A stretch of DNA of 64,000 bases from Calliopum simillimum. Taxonomy: Eukaryota; Arthropoda; Insecta; Diptera; Lauxaniidae. A program made the position numbers and the translations under genes. Shown here piece by piece: positions 34,500-46,099 of this stretch. Below the pieces are notes generated by a model. That model saw only the letters and a program-made list of their open reading frames with translations, was not told the origin of the DNA and made no database searches. Positions within the stretch are counted from its first letter, which is position 1. The number at the start of each line of letters is the position of its first letter. The stretch is from positions 118,753,309 to 118,817,308 of the forward strand of contig OX638368.1 of the NCBI GenBank assembly GCA_951812925.1, written 5' to 3'.

Positions 34500-36189
34500 G
34501 TCGCAAGTTTTTGTAATAATCCTTTTTTTTAAGAATAGTGTTAGGATGGTGTATGGAGTAGGATACTTAACGGAAAATGGCTGAATTTCAGATTTAGGAT
34601 GCAGAAAAGAAAAGAACTCGCTCGCGCGATAGAGAAAACATACAGACAGATAAATTTCATTAAAGCTATTCATCAAATGTATGCAGATGAAAAAGATGAG
34701 ACAACGTCGTATGCGTATAATAAAACTATTTCATTTTACTGCATAATCTGTGTAACGTGTTGCAGCATCAAATTGTTAAGTTGCACGTAACGAATGAAGC
34801 ATTACGCAGCAAGACTACAACAAATATAACAACTACAAACAACCATGTAAAAATACAACAAAAATAAACACAAATACATCGAAAACACGCTGTATTTTTA
34901 CATAATAAAAATATTGAGTTTCCTGCGCAAAAAATGTTCAAATGATAAAAAAATTTTAAAAAATTCAAAACATGAAAAGAAAATGAAGATGCTGCAAAAA
35001 ATTAAAAGAAATTAAGACAACAAAATATATATGTATACAAAAATTTATAAAAAGTCATGAAAAAAAAAAACTTAAAATCCACTAAACAAAAGTTAAAGAT
35101 GAATGAAGTTGTGTAGTTGATGAAGTTGAGCCGTTGGTGACGTTGAGAAAAGTGAAATTAAAAATTGAAATTTTGCTGTTACTTTTGCTGTGGCTATATT
35201 GTTATACAAAGGAAGAAGTTGAATCGAAAGATGCCATTGACATTGTAATGCTTTGAAAACAACAACACAAAAAAAAAAAAAATAAAAAAAACAGAAACCC
35301 ACAAAGAAAAGTAATAAAAATAATAAATACAACTACTTTGTTTTTTTGTTATAAATACAATAAATGCAACAAAAAATAAAACAATTACTCATGCAACAAA
35401 AGAAATAAAAAAAAGATTATGAAAAGTTTATATAAAATTAATTAAAGTTTTTTTTTCTATTGACACGTGTACTTTGCTGTTTATACCCGGATTAAACTAA
35501 AAACTCTTTTACTTAAAAAAAATGTCAAACGCACTTTTTTCTAACCAAAGGTGACTTTTTATTAGAGTTATTCAACTTTAGTTTATGAAAAACAAACTAT
35601 TAAATACGAGTTTATGTACATATGTCTGGTAGTTTGATGTTGTTTATCTTTGTGTTGACCAAAGGCTATAAAAATCCACAACTACAACTCTGAAATTGGC
35701 AAATGTTCAAGTCAAAGGCCATACTTTAGAAATTGCAGTTGTTAGTCATAGGTCTGCTTGCACAACACCCGTATTTCTTGTGGATTTATTGTTGCGCATT
35801 TGCTTTGTCACCCACAACATAAATCATGAAGAGTATGTTGGATTTTTAAAAATTTTTATAGATTTTTCCATAAAAATTTTTCAATTTTACCATAATTTCC
35901 ATATTGCATATATCTACATTTTGCTTGTATGAATAACGCTCTAAAAATAGCATCAGACAAAACACGCTCTTGTCAATTTTATGCTTTATGACTTTTATTA
36001 AAGTGGGTCTTGGTGTCTTGGCACTGGCGCTGCAAGTTGCAGTTTTGTTTGTTATTTCTTCTTCTTTTCATGCCGGACATTGCATTGCGCAGAATTGCAC
36101 CAGACCAACTTAAAACTTCACAAATTGTTCATAATTTCAAAATGCAAAAAAAAAAACATTGATCGAACTTTACAAATGGAACCCAGTAG
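34500..36189. other. Low-copy intronic sequence, no gene seen
   Basis: A-rich stretches (34.8-35.4 kb) with scattered ACAAC-type simple sequence. Frames at 34599-34790 and 35696-35932 show no domain or signal peptide and are not called. Confidence 0.45.
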
Positions 36190-36791
36190 GAATAAAATTT
36201 TAGGATTTTTTTTGAAAATTTTGTTGTAAAGCGGTGCCACGCCTCGAAATTTGCGAAATTTGATTGCATTAGCTCAAATAACGCTTGCACAGCATTTTGA
36301 AAATGTTGCTTGTATGGGAAGTGCCACGCCCTCTTTCCTGAGTTTGCCTACTCATTGCTCAGAGCTTCAATTAACTATTCGTAATATCTGTGCGAAATTT
36401 TGGCACATAACCTTAACGCTTGCATTACAGCATTTTGAAAACTTTGAGAGTATGAGCGGTGCCACGCCCTCTTGTCCGAGTCAACCAAGTTTCTGATTAG
36501 ATTTTGCATCTTTACTATCTTTAGGATCTGTGCAAAATATGGTTGGATTATCTCAAAAAACGCTTTCAGAATAGCATTTTGAATCTTTTACTTATATGGG
36601 ATGTCTCACGCCTTCTTGTCTGAATTGACATAGTTTTTGTTTAGAAGTTGCAGTTACCACCACCAGACATGGCTATATCGACTCAGGAGGTGACGCTAAT
36701 CAATATATTTATATACATACCTGGCACGCCTCCTTCTCAGCGTTACAAACGGAAGGACAAAGTGAATATACCCTGGGTGTAAGGTATAAAA
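36190..36791 (-). repeat. TATACCC-type repeat A, partial copy
   Basis: Carries two to three units with 'GTGCCACGCCCTCTTGTCCG' and ends at the right with 'CTGGCACGCCTCCTTCTCAG', 'GGAAGGACAAAGTGAATATA' and 'CCCTGGGTGTAAGGTATAAA'. The other end ('AACATTAAATACCCTAC') is missing. Same family as 43221-45392, 50744-52360 and 61995-62815. Confidence 0.75.
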
Positions 36792-37204
36792 ATTTTCTAC
36801 AACTTAGACATTATTTTTATGTTCAGACCAATTTTAGAAAAGGAATTGAATCAGGCTATAAGTACATTAAGCTTATGTGGCATTTGGAAAAAAGTACTCT
36901 TTTTGGTACCATTTTAGTATTAAGATTACACAAAAACGCTTCATGACCAACTTTTTTGTCTTCCGAAATATTTTTTATGAAAAGAAAATTCCCTTTCATA
37001 TCGTCGGGTTAAAACTACAACTAAACATCTACATCTAAATTGGATGGAAACTATGTTTCATAAAACCGGCTAGATTTAGGCGTAGAGCCGTTTTTTCTCC
37101 ATGTATCGGTATACTTAACTCAAAACCTCAAAAAATATAGATGTCTACTTAGTTGTAGTTTAATATGAACTCAAATTCAAGATATTAATTTAAAATTTAA
37201 AAAC
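36792..37204. other. No gene seen
   Basis: AT-rich spacer between repeat A and the LINE relic, with nothing supportable. Confidence 0.4.
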
Positions 37205-37770
37205 AAATAATCGACCAATGGGTTAAGTGGCGACAAAACAGCCACATACAGACCAAAAAGGTTCATAGTGATACCACATCATCTTGGACGTTGAGTCACG
37301 AAGGTGTAATTAAGTAGATGCAATTGGATTTTAGCCGTTGTCAGGCTTGAGCGTAAAGGCTTTGAAAGCCATTGCGAAGTCTTTGATTGGTTTAAGAGCA
37401 GTCTCTGAAAGTTTTTCAAGATTGCTAATAAACATTTGTACAAGAACTGCACATAAATCTAGTCCAAGCTATCAGCATGATAACCAATAGCACAGTGATC
37501 AGTGATGGCTCCTACAACAATTCTACATGTTTTACGAGATAAAGTGACAAGATACTCCGTTTTATCTTTATAAAAAGTTGGCCAATATTTTTGGCTATTT
37601 TGCTAGTATTTGCGCTTATCCATTTTAGATTAGCCTCTTAGAGCAGCTAGACTGTCAACATAAAAATTTATCCAATTGACGCCACTGCACACCATTACAT
37701 GTCCCGCCATACTATTTGCCTTCAACTCAGCTTGGAAGATGCTACAGACTCGTAGCATTATAAGTTAGAT
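37205..37770 (-). pseudogene. LINE relic with RNase H trace (I/LOA/R1-like)
   Basis: Heavily decayed minus-strand ORF2 3' portion. Around 37735-37640 one frame reads 'VFQAELKAN' and later 'NIFVDSLAAL', the RNase H entry and second-Asp region. Further on, 'VGAITDHCAIGYHADSLD' corresponds to the 'TGHCLIG.HA' motif seen intact at 26.5 kb. Frameshifts and stops throughout. Confidence 0.6.
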
Positions 37771-37784
37771 AGGGTCGAAGTAAA

Positions 37785-38524
37785 AAGGACTCTCAAAAAC
37801 GATATTTGAATCATTTTTTTCATTCCGAGAGAAACCAATGGAGCACTTTTGATTCTACCGAAGGTCTATTTTAGCTAAAAAAACATGTTTTTTGGTCATT
37901 ACTTTTTTGTCATTACAAAATGAATAACCTAGGGTGCATTAGAAATAAGGAATATGCTCTTACAAAAATGTTGGCGTTTAAAAATTATAATTTTTTTTTT
38001 GGGGATATAGATAATATTCGCTACCCAAAATCGATTTCTTGACGTTTTTCAATTCAATTTTCATTCTGAAAAAGTTCACACCTATCCTCTTATATTTTTT
38101 GTCTTAAGAGATTTTTTGCAGATGACTTGGATTTGAGTAAAACAAGCATTTTGCTGACGAACGTACGCTTAACAGTTGAGTACTCTCAATTTGAAGTTTT
38201 TTTAAAACTATAAAATATATATTGTACTTCAAAAGATTCTGAAAAAACTCACACGTATTTTTTGGACAATTCCAAGCATTTTTTGCATTGTACACTTTAT
38301 TCGTCAGATGCTTAACTTTTAAGTAAAAAATCGTTTTTTCTACCACGTAATTGAAATACGTAAAAAAATCGATTTTCGGACGCGAATATTATCTATAATA
38401 TAGATTCTATATCCCCAAAAAAAATTGATGATTTTAAAGCGCCAAAATTTTTGTAAGAACATAGTCTTTATTTCTAAAGTGCTCTGAGTATCCATTGATG
38501 CAGATATCGTTTTTAAGAGTCCTT
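37785..38524. repeat. Foldback element, ~740 bp
   Basis: 'AAGGACTCTCAAAAACGATA' on the left pairs with 'ATCGTTTTTAAGAGTCCTT' on the right; inside, 'TTGGGGATATAGATAATATT' pairs with 'TCTATATCCCCAAAAAAAAT'. The left arm has about 100 extra bases (37825-37930). Confidence 0.75.
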
Positions 38525-39219
38525 CTGACTTTTGACTCGATTTCGGGATTAGTTTTTTTTTTTGCTTCACACAAAATCGAACTATAGAGAATGAAAACCT
38601 CAGCTCCCTTTTCGACCAATACTAATCCACAAAATTGTTCATAACTTGGACATTTCTCAATCGATTTTCATTTTTAGACCTATTTCAGAAATGTAGTGAA
38701 TTTGACCATACGTAAAAAGAATTTTATTCGAAAAAAATAATTTTTTGTTTGGAAAATTTCGGTTTTTTCTAAAAATTCAAGTGCAAACTATTCAATCTCC
38801 AATTTGGGCAAAAATTAGATAGATTGAGAAAATTCAAAAGATACGTGGATAGTGAAAATTAACTTTCATTTAGAGCTGGTGACAAAAGTGACTACGATGG
38901 AAATAAGTTCGGAAATAAGTTTTGGGAAACAACCAGGATCGTCCACGAACTTTTTTTGCACAAAATTTAATTACAAGAATCGATTGGGAACATCGAACAA
39001 AAATTTTTCAGATTATCCGAGGTGGTCAGTGGTCTTGGGCAAAATAAATTTTTTAATAAAAAATCAACACTTTATTCGAGAAAATTATTCAAACATTCTC
39101 AGTTTTATTTTACCAACTATGTACAAGCATGTATCAAATGACATGATGAGTTGAGCGCACCGTTCAGCTCTTTTGTAAACATAAACAAAATTACAATTAC
39201 TCAGTTTTTGCCATATATT
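38525..39219. other. No gene seen
   Basis: AT-rich intronic sequence. The frame at 38852-39154 has no domain or export signal. Confidence 0.4.
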
Positions 39220-40485
39220 ACACTGTGTGTAATTTATGAAGTAATGGAAATATAACCAATGTCCACTATCTTCCCGTAATAGTACACCATAAAATATGAG
39301 ATACGTGTTCTCCCGATTTGCACCTACTCGTGCAATTTTTTGTTTTTCGACATATTTTTTGCCAAAATGTGATTTTTTGGAAAAATAATAATTTTCTCAG
39401 GCTCATATTTTCCAAACCGTATAGAATTCTATTTTTCTTTCTGAAGCTCTTATTATGGCCAACAAAAATTGTATACACATAAAATCGAAAAAATTTCATC
39501 TTCAAGGTCAAAATCACAAAAATGCTGAAAAAGTCGACTTTTTATTTACCTTTTTTCCCCTGTTTAACTGATTTTCTGACTTGTTTCAGAAAAAAAAAAA
39601 TTTTTTTCTTGGATTACTTTAACGTTTAAAAGAAAACATTTCTATGGCGAAGTTTTAGTTAATTGTAAGAACTTTTAGAAAGTCTATATGGCTTATAGGG
39701 TTTAAAAGGATTTCGCAAAATTCTGGATCTTTTAAGTTGATATTTTAATTTTTTTCCCCATTTTTTGTCTTTAGCGACCAATTTTGTATAAAAAAGGTCC
39801 TATTAATATATCTTTTTATAATTTTTTTTTAAATTCTCGTTAAATTTTCTGAAAATAAGTTGAGGAGTTATTTTTCAAAAGGGCTTATTACCAAAACAAG
39901 GCAAAAGTATTAATACTATAGTATCATAATATTAATTGCCTGTTATAAATAAATACAATTGGGTTTTTTTTTTTCACGAAAAGTTTACCTGATGGCTTGA
40001 AATTAATTACATTTAGTTAAAAAAATCAGATTTATCCACTAATCGATGATTATGCAAATAATGTGTATGACATTACTTTTGCCTCGTTTTGGTTATAAGC
40101 CCTTTTGAAAAAACACTCCTCAGTTCAACGGGGAAAAAGGTAAGAAAAAGTCAGCAGCATTTTTTTGATTTTGACCTTGAAGATGAAATTTTTTCGATTC
40201 TACGTGTACACAATTTTTGTTGGCCATGATAAGAGCTACAACTTTGCTTCAGAAACAAAAAAAAAGAATTCCGAACGGTTTGCAAAATATGAGCCTGAGA
40301 AAATGATTATTTTTCCGAAAAAATCACATTTTGGCAAAAAATCTGTCGATAGGTACCATAAAAAAAAAATGTGCACGTGTAGGTGCAAAACGGGAGAACA
40401 GGTATCTCATATTTTTTGGTGTACTATTACGGGAAGATAGTGGACATTGGTTATATTTTTATAAGTTGCACTGTGTTATAGTACG
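39220..40485. repeat. Foldback element with ~320-bp arms
   Basis: Left arm (39220-39555) and right arm (40135-40485) are near-identical reverse complements: 'CCAATGTCCACTATCTTCCC' against 'GGGAAGATAGTGGACATTGG'. An inner second pair ('TTGAGGAGTTATTTTTCAAA' against 'TTTGAAAAAACACTCCTCAG') brackets the centre, and 39565-39770 is a piece of repeat B. Because the arms mirror each other, the same ~85-residue frame appears on each strand. It has no family resemblance and I treat it as incidental. Confidence 0.8.
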
Positions 40486-40494
40486 TTATAACGA

Positions 40495-40618
40495 GGGTAT
40501 TCTTTTAAACGTGTGTATGCCTCGAAAACTTCGTTTACTCGTAATAGTTGTCAAAATCAATACGAACTTTGGCAGTTTCACGTGTTTACGAGGCTTTTAC
40601 AAGTTTTAAAGAATACCC
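40495..40618. mobile_element. 124-bp palindromic MITE, sister of 12829-12957
   Basis: Ends GGGTATTCTTTTAAACGTG / AAGTTTTAAAGAATACCC. Inner 'GTTGTCAAAATCAATACGAA' is shared exactly with the 12.8-kb copy. Flanks TATAACGA and TAAATGT. Confidence 0.8.
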
Positions 40619-43039
40619 TAAATGTAGTTTCATTTTCGGGATATTTCCTTTCACTCGTTGATAAATTCAGTTCATTCCGTTTGGTTTATTATTTCACAGG
40701 GTGCAATGACAATTTATTTTTTTCCTGATCAGTCTGCATATGCAAAACTTTGCGAAATTATTTCTTTCACAACTGGGTTGTTTTTCAAGAGATGAGTGCT
40801 CCTCGTAGGTATGCTTATTACATTTAAATCATAAAAATTTTTTTCTCGCTACTTAACTTGGAACAATTTTGCAACTCAGCTGCACAGTGAGCCTCAGCGA
40901 ACCGCATACAACAGCGGTTAGCAGTAAAATTGTGGTAAATCAACAATAAAATGTGTAAAATGCGATGTTTTAATTGCAACTCTGTTGAATTGCCCGGCTG
41001 CATAACTCATCTTCTGTTGGGTGCTTTTTTCATTGCAATTTTGATCAAAGATGCGGAAAGTGTTATGTTGCATGGGATATGCAAGCAAACAAGCAACTTG
41101 AGAAAGACAACTGTTTGGTGGTTAAGTGTTTGGATGATACAAAAATGAAAAAACTACTGTTTACTACGAATATTTCGAAATGATTAATTTGAAAATTAAA
41201 ATTCTCCTATAAAGATAGATGGTGCACTTTAAGGCAAAAACGCAATAGAGAATGATTTTTATAATTTTATTGAAAAAAATTGTCATAATTTAAAGTAAAT
41301 ATAGGCGTTTGGGGAACAAGACACAGTGTTTTTATAAATTTTTTGCTTTTTACATGAAAAAGTTAAAATTTTTCTTTAAAATGATAAATATTTCCATTAA
41401 AAATTTATAGCCATTCTCAAACAATACATGCAATAAAATGTTGGTAATAACAACCAGATGTCAAATTAGTGAAATTATCATAATTTTTAGCCTCATGAAC
41501 ATTGACATCAAATTGAAAATGTCTGTAATAAAAAAAAAAGGCGAGGTCAGGAAGCAACAATTTGTCATAACATTTTGTACCATTTACAGCTTTTTGTATA
41601 ATCATTTTACATGCAAGAAGTTCGACAACTTTATACATAATTTTCCCTGATATTGCCTGCCTGATTTTGATGAGCGCTCAATATAAGACAATTGACAATT
41701 TTTGTGGCGCATGCGTGACAGCCATAAGCCCAACACTTACAGTGCCGTTTATAGTTTGAGGGTAAACAATTTTTTTATGTTCAAAGTCTTAAGCTTTAAG
41801 CCCAAAGGGGTTTCCTAATAAAAATGTACAACATTTTTACGACCTCATTTGATAGCGCTACTCTTTTGTTTTGTCGTATCCAAGTTGTAAAAATAAAACA
41901 TAATGGTCGAATATTAACTTATTTGATGCAGCAATCAAAATACGACCACAAACAACAGCAACAACAACAATAATAACAACAACATTATACCATAACAAAA
42001 TTTTTATCCAAATATGCACAGTGAATTAACATAATTTCACACTTTATTAAAAGTTGAACAAGCGCTTTTTCGCTTTGCTGTTAACAAGGCTTATGATCAT
42101 TGTATCTCAGATACATGTATTATGCATTTTTGGTTCATTTCATTCATTCATTCATTCATCCATCTCACATTTGCATTTAAATTTAATTTTTCATCTTATT
42201 TTATCAGCATTAGTTTAGTTTTTTTTTTCTTTTTTTTTTTTTTGATTTTATTTTTTATTTTAGCATAAATTTTTATGATGATCTCTTCTTAATTTGTTTT
42301 TAAATCTTTCGGTTGATTGGTATTTTGACGTTGGTTGATTAACGAAACGCATGCGCAGGCGCACATACATAGTATCTCTACAGGTTGTGTAGTAGATATG
42401 TAAATTAAAATTGGGTTAATTCAAAAATCGCTGATTATTATTTGTAGGCTGGCACACACATACTGCCTGCTCGATTGTTTGCGCTTTTGTAAATGGTTGA
42501 TTAAAAGCCTGTAATTTCGAAATCACTTCGAATTGATTGGCTGCGCTTGTTCGTCTTTTTTTTTTATTCGACCCAATCAATGGTTTTGCGTAAATTTCTG
42601 ATTTTATTTTTTTTTTTTTATAGAAAATTGAAAGAAAATATGTTAATTGGATTTATTTTTGTGGATCACATTTAGTGTTAATTTTGAACAATTTATACAT
42701 TTTTAATTTGCAGGTGGTTTGTGGCTTATTAGCGTGAAATTTAACTATTGTTAAAACTTGGTTGATGTTGCTTTAAATATAAAGGGATTTTATCTTCCAT
42801 GAGAAACTTAAAATAAGAGCTGTGGTAAATTTTCTTAGTTTGGTAATATAAGGTGGGATTTCCCTACTTAGGCATGTTCTTTATATTCTACAATAGATTT
42901 TACATGAATTGACTATTATATGAGAAATACCAATAAAAGGGATATTACTCAGCCTCTATTCTTTCAAAGAAAGGGGATGCATTTTATACTGAACACTTTA
43001 AGGCGCTATATTTTAATATATTTTATATCGTTATATTTT
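40619..43039. other. Low-copy intronic sequence, no gene seen
   Basis: Contains CAACAA-type simple sequence at about 41950-41985, an ATTC run at about 42138-42166 and T-rich tracts at 42220-42245. A 65-codon frame at 40951 has a few Cys and a hydrophobic patch but no start context or splice support. Confidence 0.45.
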
Positions 43040-43200
43040 AAACTTGAAAAAAGTTGATTTCCAAATATTTTCATAACCAATTTTCAAACGTTTGGAAAAT
43101 GTTTACTTTTTAGAATTTTCACAATTGATTTATAAAGTTAAAATCAACATTTGGAAAATGTTTATTTCCAGATGTTTTCGTAATCGTTTTCCAAACATAC
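43040..43200. repeat. TTTGGAAAATGTT-type repeat, also at 45475-45545
   Basis: 'AAAGTTGATTTCCAAATATT', 'TTTTCAAACGTTTGGAAAAT' and a second 'ACATTTGGAAAATGTTTATT' occur here. The same block ('AAAGTTGATTTCCAAATGTT') lies on the other side of repeat A at 45475-45545. The two may be halves of a host repeat split by the insertion, or independent copies. Confidence 0.55.
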
Positions 43201-43953
43201 AAAAAAAATTTGTATTGTACTTTTTATACCCTACACTTTGTCCTTCCGTTTGTAACGCAGAGAAGGAGGCGTGGCAGATATAGAAAAGTATATATATTCT
43301 TGATCAGCGTCACATCCTGAGTCGATATAGCCATGTCCGTCTGTCTGGCTGGCTGGTTGGCTGGTTGGGTGGCTGGCTGTGTGTTGAAATTAAATTTTAT
43401 TTGTCAGATTTAATTTTTGCGAAATGTGTTCATATCCGCCGTAAAAAATATAAGGCCGCAACCTAAGTTACGGCATTTCAAACTTTATTTCCTCATCGGA
43501 TTAAGCAATTTTTTATCTATATTTTAGTCCAATCGCCAATTTTTTACGTTTTCCACTTCTCTTGCAAATTGCAAATAAAGAAATGTAAACATTACACCCT
43601 GTTTTCATATTTTTCATAATTAAAATCATAAAAGGCAGTAACTCCATACAACCATACAAAAAAGATGAAAAATGAAATAGATTTTATAAGAAAGAGAAGT
43701 TGCTGCCTTTTCTGAATAAAAATAAAATTTTGATTTTCTCAAAACTATGAAATTGAGTTGCGTCTTATTATAATTTTACGGCAGATATCACAAATTTAGG
43801 GGAATTCCCTTATTGTGCATACAAGCAAATTTGAAAAGTGTTAATATTTTGGGAACGTACTTGGTAACGACATTTTTTATAGACAAAGTTGTTTTTCTAA
43901 TATTATATTAATTTTAATTTTAATGCTTAAGATAAAAGGTACGCCAAAAAATA

Positions 43954-44668
43954 TTGGGTGTACAACTTTGCTTCCGCCGTTTTTTTTCCAAAATTAAAAG
44001 GTTTATTGCGAAAAAGTGCTTACAGATGTATTATTCAAAGTATTGTCCGTCGCTAGCGACAACTTTCTCCCATCTTTCCGGCAATTTTCGGATCCCGGCT
44101 CGAAAAAAGGAGTCCTCTTTTGACGCTATCCATGAAGCAATCCATTTTTCCAATTCTTCGAAGGATTGAAAATGTTGATCTGCCAGGCCGTGTGCCATCG
44201 AACGGAATAGGTGGAAGTCAGAAGGTGCGACATCTGGGGAATACGGCGGGTGGGGCAAGACTTCCCATTTCAGCGTTTCCAGGTACTTTTTGACCACTTT
44301 TGCGACGTGAGGCCGAGCATTGTCGTGTTGGAGTATGACTTTGTGGCCGCTTTTCTTTTAGCGCGCGACGTTCTTTCACTCAGAGCAGCATCACCGTAAG
44401 TTTCTGAGAGCATTCGATGCGCTTCAGCTGCATTTTTTTTCGAATTGTAACAGAAAAGTAAAACTTCCCGCAAATGGCGAGAATTGGGCACATAAACGGA
44501 CATTTTCGAGCGTGAATAATACAAAAACAAGAACACTGAAACGGCGATGACAATTCGTTAGGCACTGTCCACACTCACTTTAAAGGCAATATCATCTATG
44601 TATTTCAACCAGCCTCAGCCGGTACAGCCACCTATCGGAAAACGGCGGAAGCAAAGTTGTACACCCAA
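43954..44668 (-). mobile_element. Internally deleted mariner (DD34D) with intact ends
   Basis: 715 bp, starting TTGGGTGTACAACTTTGCTT and ending in the exact complement, with TA on both sides (43952-43953 and 44669-44670). The inverted repeats are about 30 bp and essentially perfect. A full-length mariner is about 1.3 kb, so roughly 45% is missing, all internal. Confidence 0.9.
44031..44503 (-). pseudogene. Mariner transposase, internal deletion and frameshift
   Basis: The native start gives 'MSVYVPNSRHLREVLLFCYN', the first helix-turn-helix region, to about 44350. A large deletion then removes the second helix-turn-helix and first catalytic Asp. In a shifted frame follow the second Asp region (HDNARPH, read across the junction near 44330) and 'PPYSPDVAPSDFHLF' with the third Asp, 34-residue spacing type. 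The C-terminus 'RWEKVVASDGQYFE' is intact. The gene cannot encode an active enzyme, but both transposon ends are preserved. Confidence 0.85.
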
Positions 44669-45600
44669 TATTTTGTATTCATTTAGTTTTTTAATTTTTC
44701 ACTAATTTTAATAGGTTTTAAAGATAAGGAACCAATCACCTATTTTTGTATAAGATCAATGTCTTTTTTTACATGGTTTTTTTTTGCACGGTTTTTTCTG
44801 GAACCAATCTACCGTGTAAAAACAGAATTAGGTGTACGCATAAATACTAAGAATTGTAAGCGCAAGCTCTGAGAAAAAACTGAACGAATTCGGACAAGAG
44901 GGCGTGGCACCTCTCATATAAGCAAAGAATTCAAAACGCTATACTGAAAGCGATTTTTGAGATACTCGAACCATATTCGGCTCAGACACTAAGAATCATA
45001 AATTAAAGCTCTCAACAAAAATTGGGTGAAATCCGACAAGGGGCGTGGCACCTCCCATATAAGTACAAGTTTCAAAATGCTATACTGAAAGAGTTTTTTG
45101 AGATAATCCAACCAAACTTCACTCAAATACTAAAGGCTATAAATGCACGCTCTAAGCTAAAACTAGACGAACTCGTACAAGAGGGCGTGGCACCTCCTAT
45201 ATAAGGAAAAGCTTCAAAACGCTTTACTGAAAACGTTTTTCACTCAGACACTAAAAACTATAAATCCAAGCTCTGGACAAAAACTGGGTGAACTCGGACA
45301 ATAGAACGTAGCACCTCCCATATGAGCAAAATTTTAAAAATACTGTTGTGTAGGGTATTTAATGTTTGGCCAGGCCAAATTTTACACCCTTACTTGTTTT
45401 TTCATTGACTTATCAAGCATCATTGCATCAAAACCCAACAAACAATTTTATAACCTTTTCAATTTAACGCTTGGAAAAAGTTGATTTCCAAATGTTTTCA
45501 TAGCCAATTTTCAAACATTTGGAAAATGTTGTTTTTTTAGAATTTTTAAATTTTTTCAATGACTTATCGAGCTTAGTAAAACACATTTGAATTATAACTG

Positions 45601-45662
45601 GCACGTTAGGTCAGTTGATAAGATTGTCGACTCATAAGTCATAAGTTCGATTGTCAGTAAAC
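45601..45662 (+). other. tRNA-like sequence (possible SINE head)
   Basis: 'TTAGGTCAGTTGATAAGATT' resembles the A box and D arm, and 'AAGTTCGATTG' the B box and T arm, with CAT in the middle at a plausible anticodon position. Stems pair poorly, so this is a tRNA-derived SINE head or relic, not a tRNA gene. An AT-rich tail follows. Confidence 0.4.
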
Positions 45663-45819
45663 ATAATTTTTTTATTTTTAATTAAAGATAAAAATGTTTG
45701 GAACATGTTATTTAATGAACTTAATAAATACTAACAAAATGTTAATTGATAAATTTAAAAAACAATATAAAAATTTTGAATTAAAACATTTGGAAAATGT
45801 TATATAAAAATATTTATGC

Positions 45820-45950
45820 ATGTATGTATGTATGTATTCTCCTTTAACTCCTAGGAGGAGCATAGGGCCAATATGAAATCCCTCCATTTTTCACGGTCCC
45901 TTGCGATGACTTTGATCTCTTGCCACGATTTTCCCGATTCTTGGATTTAA
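45820..45950 (-). pseudogene. RTE-type LINE 3' end, second copy
   Basis: Same sequence as 33876-33990 ('CTCCTTTAACTCCTAGGAGG', 'GATGACTTTGATCTCTTGCC'), truncated after about 110 bp. The 3' side abuts a TGTATGTATGTATG run, equivalent to an ATAC-type simple-repeat tail on the element strand, as RTE elements often have. Confidence 0.75.
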
Positions 45951-46099
45951 AATATTTATAATAATCTTATTTTAAATTGTTTTCACAAGCTTGCCATGAA
46001 GGGTCCAATTTCGATTATTAAAGAATTAAAATTCAAGAAATTCCATACATTTTGCAAGTTGAATGCCATAATCTTCCAATACAAGGTCCCTTTTCCAAC

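Larger units (their letters stand above)
43221..45392 (+). repeat. TATACCC-type repeat A, long copy with nested mariner
   Basis: Begins 'TATACCCTACACTTTGTCCT' and ends 'GTGTAGGGTATTTAATGTTT' plus 'GGCCAGGCCAAATTTTACAC'. The left part has 'GATCAGCGTCACATCCTGAG' and 'CGATATAGCCATGTCCGTCT' with a CTGGCTGGTTGG run, a layout common to dispersed dipteran repeats. 43440-43795 is shared inversely with 15220-15580. The right part (44880-45330) has three ~140-bp units with 'GGGCGTGGCACCTCCCATAT'. A mariner has inserted at 43954-44668. Translations of the unit recur among copies but look incidental. Confidence 0.75.

Noticed and set aside
39266..40440. Near-identical ~85-residue frames on opposite strands, at first sight a conserved gene pair
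   Set aside because: They are the two arms of one foldback element, so identity follows from the inverted repeat. The sequence has no recognisable domain and one arm is frameshifted relative to the other.
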